Shown here one piece after another: positions 21,309 to 31,439 of a stretch of DNA of 64,000 nucleotides. The position numbers and the translations under genes are program-made. Source of the DNA: Pohlia nutans (Eukaryota; Streptophyta; Bryopsida; Bryales; Mniaceae). Each line of letters begins with the position of its first letter. Position 1 is the stretch's first letter. Below the pieces are notes generated by a model, which was not told the origin of the DNA, did not search any database, and saw only the letters and a list, made by a program, of their open reading frames with translations. Location of the stretch: positions 21,938,336-22,002,335 of the forward strand of contig CM040091.1 in assembly GCA_022496805.1 (NCBI GenBank), read 5' to 3'.

Positions 21309-22428
21309 TGTAGATTGCACAACCTCTAACCTTATTATTTGTTACATGGTTGTTCAACACTTCAATATTCTTTCTCCACTTATCAAACTACCTTCAACCA
21401 ATAATTGATATTGTCTTCACGGCTTGATAAACAATGCACAAAATGCAATATTGTCGTATCTCCATCAACACTTGTCCCTTTTCTTGGATCGAAGACCAAG
21501 GGAACATAGATTGCAAAAATTAGTTTGTGTTCTTCCATTCTTGCTAGTTAGGATGATAGATTTTGTCTTTTTGACTTTCCTACTTTTTGTATCACTCTAC
21601 AAATACATCATCAAGAGGTTGGGTTTTGGAAAACTGCGATGAAATAGAACATGCATATCTAGATTTTTTGTTGAAGGAAAATCCTAACATTGATGTGGAA
21701 ACATCAAATTTAGCATACATTGAGGGTTGGATTTTTGAAAATATTTATTAAGTAGAACATGTATTTCTAGGTTTTATAGAAGGAGAGTCTTGACATTGTT
21801 GTGGACGCATTGAAGTCAGAGTGGTGAAATCATGATATATCTTGAACATTTGTCAATTATTAGGTTAGAAAGGGTTGACACTTAAATCTTGGAGCCAAAA
21901 ATCGGTTGTAGAGAAAGAACAACAATGGGAAAAGAAATAGCCCAAAATTTGCAAGTACACCAAGCACATCCTCTCTCATGTCATCATGATGAATGCCGGC
22001 CTTGAATTCCAATTGGATCTCTACCAATTGTGACATGCTTTGCAAGGAGCTTGAACTTGTGATAGATGAACATGGTTGCACAAGCGAGAAAACATGCATC
22101 CAAAACTTGTGTTCAATGTTTTTATCCAGATACATCTTCCTTCATCATCCGTCATAGTCTTTGTCTATAGCTCATACTCCAATATCATGAAGCAAACAGA
22201 ACCTTATGTCTCATTGCCGACCTAATCATAAATCCAATAGTCAAAATGCAGGAATTAAAACTATAAATATCATAAGGTTGCACCTCTTCACATCTCAAGA
22301 ACCCCTTCATGATTGTGGTGCGATATGAACCGAAAGTACAAAACCATGGATATACATACACAAGCAATAGCTTTAAGGAAAAAATGACTCGATCATATGA
22401 CACTTTCTAGTTCATTTTTCACCATGAG

Positions 22429-22950
22429 TTAACCTCTAATGTGACTAGGAAGCCCGAATTGTATCTCATGGCTTTTTAGCATTTTTGAGTAGATCCTCCA
22501 TAGACTTGCATTTGTTCTATGGAAACCTGCTTTCAAGGAGTTACATGGTTGAACAATACAAACAAGGTGTAAAAATAATTTTAGGGTAAACAGTAAGATA
22601 GAGACTACTCAACTAGCCGCTTATTTCATAACATTCAGTAGCGTGCATTGTCCTTGTCTTGGCTCTACAGTAGATGGTGTGGAGTATTTCACACCCAACA
22701 ATACTTCATCAGTAGCTAAGTGGACAGGTGTTTGGCTCAAGATGATGAACACAGTGCATGAAAGAAAGGCAATGAACATGAAGACTACTAAAAAGAAAGA
22801 CCAGTGGGCATGTTGTTCTAACTTATATGCAATGCACTTCACTGATTCCAGTGATATAAAATTTTGTCCCAGCTGAATTATATTTTTCACAATATGCTCA
22901 ATTGTATTTGTCATCATGAAAACATGAATCCTTGGTCTTGTAAGGGTTAA
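22429..22950. mobile_element. TTAA-flanked MITE, family A, with a secondary insertion
   Basis: The left end TTAACCTCTAATGTGACTAG continues into AAGCCCGAATTG and TTTTTAGCATTTTTGAGTAG; the right half resumes near 22835 with TTCACTGATTCCAGTGATAT and ends TAAGGGTTAA. About 300 bp between (22525-22830) is foreign to the family and includes CATAACATTCAGTAGC, the end sequence of the MITE at 24425. Confidence 0.65.
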
Positions 22951-23186
22951 GATCTTTTAGGGGTTGAGATCATGGTGCATAATACTGTGTCAGGAGTAAG
23001 AAGGCTCAGAATGCTCCTGCATGAAATCCGCTTCATTACGATTTGAGACTTTGAGCAGAAAAGCTGTGGGTGCTTGCGGAGATGAAGATTACGGACTTCT
23101 GTGTTCGATTTCATTTCCGATTTTCGGAGAAGACGCTGCTGCAGCTGACGTTCTAGGGTTTAGGGTTAGGGTTTAGGGTTTAAGGT

Positions 23187-23306
23187 TTACGGAGCACTGG
23201 AGGTGGTTTTTCATCGTTGTCTCCATCTTTGGGCATTGAAGCAGCATTACAGGAATGGGACTTTCACCGAAGGCAACACATCGATGTCATAGGCTCTCGA
23301 CTTCAG
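23187..23306 (+). pseudogene. Exon-like stretch in duplication copy A
   Basis: Downstream of a TTTAGGG cluster the frame reads LRSTGGGFSSLSPSL, then EAALQEWDFHRRQHID and SRLQ, followed by CAG|GTTTTT as a possible donor. Copy B has the same frame with only conservative changes, which favours former or present coding use. No ATG lies in frame upstream in either copy. I do not recognise the protein. Further frame fragments occur at 23405-23497 (SSGNDADCYFFEVEIGDCG) and about 23535-23635 (LSRSSILQDINNAKRLVLW). Confidence 0.4.
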
Positions 23307-24424
23307 GTTTTTCCCTATTATCTTTCATTATACCCCTGCTTTAGATTATCATTGGGATCCCGGACGTTACTCGTACGACTACTGAATTGTCTGATGTTTA
23401 GAGTTTAGAAGGTCTTCTGGAAATGATGCCGATTGCTATTTCTTTGAAGTAGAGATTGGTGATTGTGGTCTGCTTGACGTTATCAAATAATCTCACTCCT
23501 GTAGACCGTGGAAGCCCCACATTCTAGATCAAGTTGCAAGCAGGCTTTCCCGAAGCTCCATTCTCCAAGATATAAATAATGCGAAGAGGTTGGTGTTGTG
23601 GAGAAATTGGCTTACCCACATGTTCCAAAACTACTGAGATTTCAGGTTCGAGCTTTTGTAGAATTGGCCGGGGATATATAGATCGTATTGCAAGCGTGTA
23701 CCTCTGTCCAGAGTTTAGATGACAAGGATAGTGGTAAGCCTCTGGTTTCCCCTTCTTTTGGTGTTAGGGTTACTACCACTTCTAGTATGTTTCTTTTGAT
23801 TGCATTCCACGGTCATGCATTGCTATTTCTTCTCTTTTGTCAAGCACGGAGCTTAGTTCTCTCTTGCTGATGTGGATCAATTCCTTCCCAAACATCAATG
23901 CGGATGCAGGGATTGTAAATGCACAATGCATTTGACATGAAGATGTACAGTACTGTACAAGGAGGTCATCTAAGGCTGTACAGTGTTATGTGCTTGTTCA
24001 TGACCGTCTCACAAGGTATGCTTTACATTGGTTGATGTCTCTTTGTGTGTAAGTTGCAGCATCCGTCTCCTCAATGGTCACCTAGATTTCACCTACACCT
24101 CATGTTTATGCCATTTTAGCATCCGAAACCAGGGATTACGTAACTTTCACTTTTTGCGACTATTATTTATCTGCATGCAGATAGTGGCACCAAATATTTG
24201 CAAGTGTTCTTTCTATATCTGATCCTCAAGGAATGCACTATCAGTGCTTTAATGGGAGGTTCAGATACACACATCCTGACCTTTTTAATTGGACTGCATG
24301 GGGTCCCAAAAAGAATTGACTATGACACAGATTGAATGTGTGCCGGAATCAAAAATAGTGTGACAAGTATTCTAGAATATTGTTTTAGAGAAACCTCATA
24401 TTACCAAGGTCTAAGTGTACGTTC

Positions 24425-24714
24425 ATAACATTCAGTAGCCTTTGAAGAGACTGCCTTTTTAGTTTCATCCACCTTTATATATGGAGTGATTAGGGATTTC
24501 TAATTGAATGAACTATTGAATCAAATAAATAATTACAAAACACTGTTGAATTGTGATTGAATGAGTGCAAATAAATAATTACAAAACACTGTTGAATTGT
24601 GATTGAATGAGTGCTTTCGATTACTGTTCACCAATAATATTTCACATCACAGGAAGATATTCCACATCGTTATGTTGGAGGGAGGCATTAGTCACAGAGG
24701 CTACTGAATGTTAT
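24425..24714. mobile_element. MITE of about 290 bp in copy A only
   Basis: Inverted ends ATAACATTCAGTAGCCT and AGGCTACTGAATGTTAT are visible. It sits exactly where copy B has the nested TTAA elements (28918-30388), between CTAAGTGTACGTT and GATGAAGGTGTTATCAG. Confidence 0.65.
24523..24614 (+). repeat. Perfect 46-bp tandem duplication
   Basis: Two identical 46-bp units (opening AAATAAATAATTACAAAACA, closing GAATGAGTGC) at 24523-24568 and 24569-24614. It lies within the MITE at 24425-24714. Confidence 0.95.
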
Positions 24715-26850
24715 TTTATTAGATGAAGGTGTTATCAGATGAAATTCAATTTCTAACAAAGAACTGTAGAAGCTTGAAAGAGTGGCATGTGTGTCTTCAA
24801 TTTTTCTTACTTGTGAATGAGAAAGCGATGGCGTTCTTCCATGTTATATCATTGTGCAAAGTGCGAGAATCCACTAAATACGTCAGTTATGGTTAGGTCT
24901 TCGAAATCTTTTTGTGCGCTTGGCCATCAATCCCTGCTCCCTTTTCAAAACCTCTTCCAAAAACTCTGAGAGGATTCCATTGTGGATTGCACAACCCTAA
25001 ACCATGTTCTTTGTTACATGGTAGTTTAACACTCCAATAGTTTATTTCCACTTATCACATTATTTTCAATTGATTATTAAATGCCATCTTCGCGCTCTGA
25101 TAAGCGATGCACGAAATCCAATATTATCATATCTTCTTCTCCATCAACATTTGCTCTTTTTTTTTCTTTTTTTCTTTTATCAAATCAACATGGATTGCAA
25201 AAAAACGGAAACCATTTTTGTCTGTTAGGATGAGGATTTCGTCTTTCCCACTTTCTACATTGTTCTGCAAGTACATCATTTGAGAGGCTCGGTTTTGGAA
25301 AATATTTTCGAAGTAGAATGTGCATTTCTAGGTTTTATAGAAGGGGGTCTTCAACATTGATGTGGAAGCATCAAATTTAGTACACATAGAGAGGCTAGGT
25401 TTTGGAAAATTATCGTGAAGTAAAACATGCATTTTTGGGTTTTATAGGAGAGTTTTGACATTGATGTAGAATCATCAAATGCAAAGTTGCCAGAACCATA
25501 GTATACCTTCAACATTAGTTAGTCGTTACGTTGTTGGCAAGGGCGGATAAATCTCGGAGCCAAGAATCATTTGTAGAGAAAACCTAGCAAGACAAGAAAC
25601 AATATTCCCGCCACCACGTAGGGTGCTTCAGGCGGGATGTTCATTTTCCGGCCTCAATCATTTCATTTTGATGAGTGCCACCCTCTAACTCCGATTGGAT
25701 CTATACCAATCGTAACATGCCTCGCACTAAGCTTTAACTTTGCGGTAGATGAACGTGGTTGCATACGTGAGAGCTACCACTCCCACTGGCATTCAAAACT
25801 TGTGCTCTACATCTTTGTCTATATATGTAATTTTTCATCATTGGACAAAGTGTTTGTCCATAGTTCATGCTCCAACATCAAGAAGCAAATGAAATTTTAT
25901 GCCTCATCATTGACTGAAGAGTTCAAACTCATGAATACAGTGGTATCTCTTCACATCTCAGAACCCCTTTATGATTCAAAATACAAAGCTTAGATATTCA
26001 TACAAAAGCAATAGCCTCATGGAGAAAATGATAGAGCACATATGACCAATGTCCGGGGACAACCGACCATTAGTTACAAATAAACCAGTTGAAATTGAAA
26101 ATTGCCTAATCTAGTTCAAAATCTAAGGAATTTTTTTAATAATTTAAGAGGAAAAACATAAATATTCCTTTTTTTAAGGTCAATTGAGATAATAGAGTTA
26201 TCCATAAAGTGAGAACCAAATAGCATGTCTTCCACAAGGTGTTCTTAATCTTGATTTTCACATAAGCCTCCAAGCCAATGTTTTCCCTGACTTTTTTCTT
26301 GAAGCCTAACTAGCAACGTAAAAAAATTGAAAAAGAATATTTGGCAAAATCTTAAGCTTACAATCATATTTTGATATAATTTCTACATATTTTGGTAGTT
26401 TTCTTCACAAAATCTGGCTATCTTCACAAAAAATATAGATAAAATCTGACAAAAAAGGATACAAATTTTCTCATCTTTTTGTTAACAAAAGAGAAACGCC
26501 ATATTTGGTAGAGAAATCTAGCGAAATATAGCCAAAAAAAGGAAAAACATTGCACCAAGCTCCTTCCCTTGAAGGAAAATGAGGTTGGTGTGGAGATACG
26601 TGGAGATTCTTTTGAGGGAACTCAAGCTATGTTTGGAGGAGCTTCTCTTGCATTGGGGAAGTTCAATGTTCAAATCTCTATATTAACATCATAGTGCGTT
26701 GTGATTGATGGAAAAAAAAAGGGCCAAACTCATTTTCGCCGCCTTCAAGCTGAAAACCAATTCTGCCTTGTCTTTCCTCTTGTGGAATTTTTTTGCTCGA
26801 CTTTACGGATAACCCTAATGCTCTAAGAAAACCGGTAGGATCTTAGTTGG

Positions 26851-27080
26851 TTAACCCCTAAAGGACCATAAGGCCACCATGTGGCTCCTTTATTTTTCAA
26901 TAATTTTGAGTAGGTTTTATGTAGATTCTTTTTTGTTAATTTAAAAAAATAAAATTATGCAACATATGTAATGTTCTTCACTAATTTCAGTGATATAAAA
27001 TTGGGTCACATTCAAATTATAATTATCACAATATGATTTTTTAAACTTGTCATTTTAAAACCATGTCCTTTTGGGGTTAA
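26851..27080. mobile_element. TTAA-flanked MITE, family A, complete
   Basis: The element is 230 bp including both TTAA, with ends TTAACCCCTAAAGGACCATA and CCTTTTGGGGTTAA. It is the copy B counterpart of 22429-22950 and lacks the internal insertion, so family A arrived before the tandem duplication. Confidence 0.85.
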
Positions 27081-27371
27081 GCTAAAATTTCTCCCCGGAC
27101 TGTGTACATCACACCCTCTTCCGTGAGTGTGCAGCCTGTTAAGATCTGACATAATGTGATGAATAATATTCTGCAGGAGTCAGAAGGGTCAGAATACTCA
27201 TGTTATGTACCTCCATGAAATCCGCTCCATTACGATTTGAGACTTCGAGCAGAAAGATCCAGAAGAGCTGTGTGTGTTTGCGGAGCTGAAGATTACGGAC
27301 TTTTGTGTTCGATTTCATTACCCACTTCTGTTTTCGGAGAAGACTGACGCTCTAGGGTTTAGGGTTTAGGG

Positions 27372-27775
27372 TTTACGTAGTACTGGAGGTGGTTTTTCAT
27401 CGTTGTCTCCATCTTTGGACTTTGAAGCAGCGTTACAGGATTGGGACTTTCACCGAAGGCAACACATCGATGACATAGTCTCTCGACTCCAGGTTTTGAC
27501 CTATCATCTTTCATTATACCCTTGCTTTAGATTTTCTTTGGGATCCCGGACTTTACTCTTGAATTGTCAGTCTCTTCATTTGAGGTTTAGGGTTTAGAAG
27601 GTCGTCAGGAAATGATGCCAATTGCTATTTCATTGACCAAGAGATTGGTGACAACCCGAAATTGTCCATTCTAGCAAGCGGGTTTTCCCGAAGTTTCATT
27701 CTCCAAGATTCAAATAATGCGAAGAGGTTGGTGTTGTGGAGGAATTTGCTGACCCATATTTTCCAAAACTGCTGA
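27372..27775 (+). pseudogene. Exon-like stretch in duplication copy B
   Basis: The first part reads GGGFSSLSPSLDFEAALQDW, then DFHRRQHIDDIVSRLQ up to CAG at 27492, followed by GT. A second open part (about 27597-27775) reads SSGNDANCYFIDQEIGDNPK, LSILASG, then NNAKRLVLWRNLLTHIFQNC before TGA. In copy A the second part is interrupted. Conservation between copies is concentrated in these stretches, but no start codon is visible and I recognise no family. Confidence 0.4.
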
Positions 27776-28924
27776 GATTCAGGTTCTAGCTTTTGTTGAA
27801 GTGGCTGGGGTTGCATAGATCGAATTGCAACTGTCCAGAGTTGAGATGACAAGGATAGTGGTAAGCCTCTGGTTTCTCCTTCTTTTGGTGTTAGGGTTAC
27901 TACCACTTCTAGTATGTTTCTTTTGATTGCATTCCACGGTCATGCATTGCTATTACTTCTCATCTGAGGTGGTTACCCCATTCCCAACTGAATAAGAAAT
28001 ACGGGTATGAGACATTGATATTGTTTAGTATTAATATTTTTTAGAGTTAGGCAAGAAGAAATAGATTTCAACACAAGTTGAAACATAATTTTTGGATGAA
28101 GAATGAATTAGTTATAAATTTTCAAAGTTGAAGCATGACACATCCCATTCACATCATATAGGTAGAGCTTTTTTTGTCTAAAGAAGATTTGTATTGCACA
28201 CACTAAAGATGCTTAAACCAAGAACAACAAATCCATATCCACACTTACATATACTAAAACCAACAAGAGAGAACCCATTACCAACTGTAACTCATGCTAC
28301 AACCAACATCATTGCAGCATTGATTGTGGAAAATGCCCCTAGCTGTTGGTGAAAGGAGCCAGTTGGTAATGGGGTAACCACCTTACACCTCATGTTCATG
28401 CCATTTTAGCATCCAACTTGTGAACTGCTTCACGTCTACTCGGGTAGAATTTACAGCGGTACATGTGTGCCCAGAGATTTGTTGAACTCACTGGCTTTTC
28501 TATATCTGATCCTCAAGTTGTTGTGACCTCTTCTAAACTGTGCCCATGCTGTCCTTCCACCAAGACAAAGTCAGCGGTATGGAGTCAGAACACTGTTTAT
28601 CTTTTCAAGTGAGACTGGGCACTAATGATTCTTCTGGAGACGTAGCAAATAATAAAACCTAGTATGGCTAATCTGTCACTTTCTTTCGTGATAGTGGTCA
28701 GCGGAAGCCTGTAGTTGCAATGCAGCTGCATCTATCAAGGGAGTGCACTACCAAAGTACCAATACTTTAATGGGAGCTTCAATCAGTACGTCCTGACCTC
28801 TTTAATTGGTACATCCTGACCTCAAAAATTGACATAGTTTGAGTGTGTGCTGGAATCAATAATACCGTGACAAGTATTCCAGAATGTCGTTTTAGAGAAA
28901 AAAGGTCTAAGTTTACGTTAACCC

Positions 28925-29735
28925 TTAACCCTTTAGTGCCTAGCTGACCACATTATGGTCACTACAACGTCCGAAATGCAAATAGCAGAGAATCCGTGAA
29001 GAATTGGAACTTCAGTTTTGAAGTTCAGATTTGCCCACATACATTACGCACCTTCCAGAAAAAGAAATTTTCAATTTGGAATTGTACAACTATCAAAATA
29101 CCTATCAACAGAACGCGAAAATACTGCAAATACTTGAAAATACAGTAAATACTTACAAATACAACATATGTATTGTGTAGTATTTCTTGTGTTTGGAAGT
29201 TTGTTATCTTGTTTTATTTTTTTGGATTGTGTTCTCTTCTTCATCTTCCATTAGTGTGTGTAATCTGATCTTGACTAATGTACCCACTCCTGTCAATTTT
29301 CTACGTATAAAATTTTGTCCTAAACCGTACATGGAGAAGTCACTTTCACTTATAAATCTCACAATAATTATGTGTGAGTCTATTTTTGATATGGAAGATT
29401 GCAACGGAGAGGTGTTGACATAGGGCATAGCTGAACTTCTTTGCTTTTATTTTTGAAAATTTACCTCAAATTCTATTTAACTTTGAAGTCACACACCCCC
29501 CAAAATCTCGTTTTTGAGCGTGCATTATACAGTTCAAATACATACTATAATCTTCCGATCCCACCATCGGATGATTCTCAAATTTTGATAAAATATGTGC
29601 TCTCCAGTTGAGAATAGAATTGTACGGTTACTTTCTAATTTAACTCATTCTATTTTTGGTAGTCTCAACCACAGTGGAAAAATCTACTGAAATCCAGGGC
29701 TCTGAGCTACAGTACCCTAGGCACTAAAGGGTTAA
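28925..29735. mobile_element. TTAA-flanked element, family D, 811 bp
   Basis: Ends TTAACCCTTTAGTGCCTAG and CTAGGCACTAAAGGGTTAA are perfectly inverted over 19 bp. Just inside the left end lies a palindrome GACCACATTATGGTC. No transposase frame is present; the longest frame (29187-29423) is unconvincing. An inverted partial copy lies at about 53213-53360. The insertion point is the TTAA within the terminal repeat of the family C element. Confidence 0.9.
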
Positions 29736-29988
29736 AGGACATACTAAGTCCCACACACTTACTATCTTTTTTGGGAGAATCTTGCTCATAACTTTGAACC
29801 AAATGGGGTTTTTTAAAATGCCAAAACGAACATTTTTAAGGCATCTATACTTATTTAGAATAGAACTAAAGTAAATAAAAAGGAGAATCATTCTTAAAGT
29901 GGAGCTTAAAGGAGATTTTGGGTGTGGGAATCAGGAAAGCCATGTTCTTTAAGGGTTAATGAAGGTGTAATTAAAAGGAGAATCATGC

Positions 29989-30326
29989 TTAACCCCTAAA
30001 CGTACCAATCCTTTGAACACTAGTAGATGCTAGCCTCCTAGCCTCAAAGATAGATATTACTATGACTCAGATGTAGATGAGGTGTACATGAGAGGACCAT
30101 TGCAAGCATAAAATCTACCCAACATATTTGACATACTTGCAGCTGAAGGCCTCTCCAATATTATCAAGAACTCCTCATCACACGAGAACTATTGTAATTG
30201 GTGAAGAATTTAATAGTCTTATAAAGGTGACTTGGATGAAAGTCATCTGAAATTGTATGAGAAAGTTGCAAGGTTTTGAATCTGTTCGTGATCCAGTTTC
30301 TGGACGCTGGGACGTTTAGGGGTTAA
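29989..30326. mobile_element. TTAA-flanked element, family E, 338 bp
   Basis: Ends TTAACCCCTAAACGT and ACGTTTAGGGGTTAA. The neighbouring tandem copy of the target keeps the unoccupied site: AATCATTCTTAAAGTGGAG versus AATCATGC-TTAA-E-TTAA-ATCGGAG. This shows directly that TTAA is duplicated on insertion. A second, inverted copy lies at 60775-61087. Confidence 0.92.
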
Positions 30327-31439
30327 ATCGGAGTTTAAAGGAGATTTTGGGTGTGGGAATCAGGGAAGCCATGTCCTTTAAGGGTTAATGAAGGTGTTAT
30401 CAGATAGATCTCAATTCCAAGAAAGAACTGTAGAAGCTCGAAAGAGTGGCATGTGTGTCGTCAAACTTGAATGTGAAAGCCATGACGTTCTTTCTTTGTT
30501 CAAAGTGCAAGAATCCACTACATACGTCAGTTATGGTTAGGTGTTCGAAATCTTTTTGTGCGTGGTTTGACAATGCTTCCGACATCCTTGAAAGTTAGAT
30601 GTACAAAGCGTTGTGTGACATCCATTGACATTCGCTTGTCCTGCTTGAAATGCAAGGGATAAGGACTCGCACCAAAGAACCTCAATTTGACGAGGGCATC
30701 GATCGGGTGGTCATGAGCGAGTGGACTCTACCTACGTTATGAGCCTTTGAATCTACTTGGGAGGTGGGGACAAAGGGAATGAGCCCAGCGCCATCATCTT
30801 GCTACAGCATAATGCGCACCAAGAACATGATGATGTTGGATACAGAGACAAGAGCGCGGTCTCAATATCATCCACCCATCTGGCAATAGTTGCCACCAGC
30901 ATTACTTGTGTGTCAGAGAACAACAAACAAGCCCCCCTTTCAAATCCAAGCGAGATCCCCTTGCTAATTCCAACGCACATTCCCCATCGAATATGAGACC
31001 CAAATGATGGCTCCCATTACAAAACTCGTATTAATTTCAGACGTAACTTAACTCACCAGTTGTTGAGTCAAAAAGGCTCACGTGTTTTTGTTAATTTCTA
31101 TCCTCTGGGCTCTATTTTTGAGAAACCTACGCAGAGTATTCTTATAAAATTGAGAGAGCATTTACCCGGTACGGCAGAATGGTACTACATGAGCCGGCCA
31201 AGCCAAGAGTGGGGCCAAGCCAAGAGTGGTACGCTTCTTCACATGCAGTTTTAGAGAGCTTTTTGCTCCATGGCTCAACTGATCTCTCACTTCAAACTCA
31301 CATTTCATTTGAGAACATGACCCCTCCCAAATGGGCCCATCACAACACCAATGATCCTGCCAATGATATCAACGCATGTGCTTCAACTTCCCCTTTTTTT
31401 ATATTATTTTTGCAGAAGCTACAATGAAGTATCTAGCGC

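Larger units (their letters stand above)
21264..24920. repeat. Large direct tandem duplication, copy A
   Basis: This segment recurs in the same orientation at 24936-30562. The match begins inside the F-box first exon (CAAAACCTCTTCCAAAAACT) and ends at CGAAATCTTTTTGTGCG in both. It includes the region upstream of the F-box start, a family A MITE, a TTTAGGG cluster (23152-23185) and an exon-like stretch. Confidence 0.85.
28918..30388. mobile_element. TTAA-flanked family C element, disrupted by nested insertions
   Basis: The outer ends are TTAACCC at 28918 and AAGGGTTAA ending 30388. The left terminal repeat is split by element D (28925-29735); removing D and one TTAA gives TTAACCCTTAAAGGACATAC, which matches the other end (TTAACCCTTAAAGAACAT read inward) and the family C copy at 12055. 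About 95-100 bp of the right end plus flanking TGAAGGTGT are duplicated in tandem (first end at 29956-29959, second at 30385-30388), and element E is inserted in the second copy. Confidence 0.85.
24936..30562. repeat. Large direct tandem duplication, copy B
   Basis: Second copy of 21264-24920, longer because of later insertions. It starts with the first codons of the F-box gene (minus strand, about 24990-24945), where the tryptophan codon after KRF has become TGA, so this is a dead promoter-plus-start fragment. It also repeats the telo-box cluster (27350-27376) and the exon-like stretch at 27372. Confidence 0.85.

Noticed and set aside
23152..23185. TTTAGGG repeats as a possible internal telomere.
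   Set aside because: There are only a few units next to exon-like sequence, and the same occurs in the duplicate at 27350. A telo-box in a 5' region explains it better.
30753..30996. Overlapping 75- and 79-aa frames on opposite strands.
   Set aside because: Neither resembles a known protein or has splice signals, and the two contradict each other.
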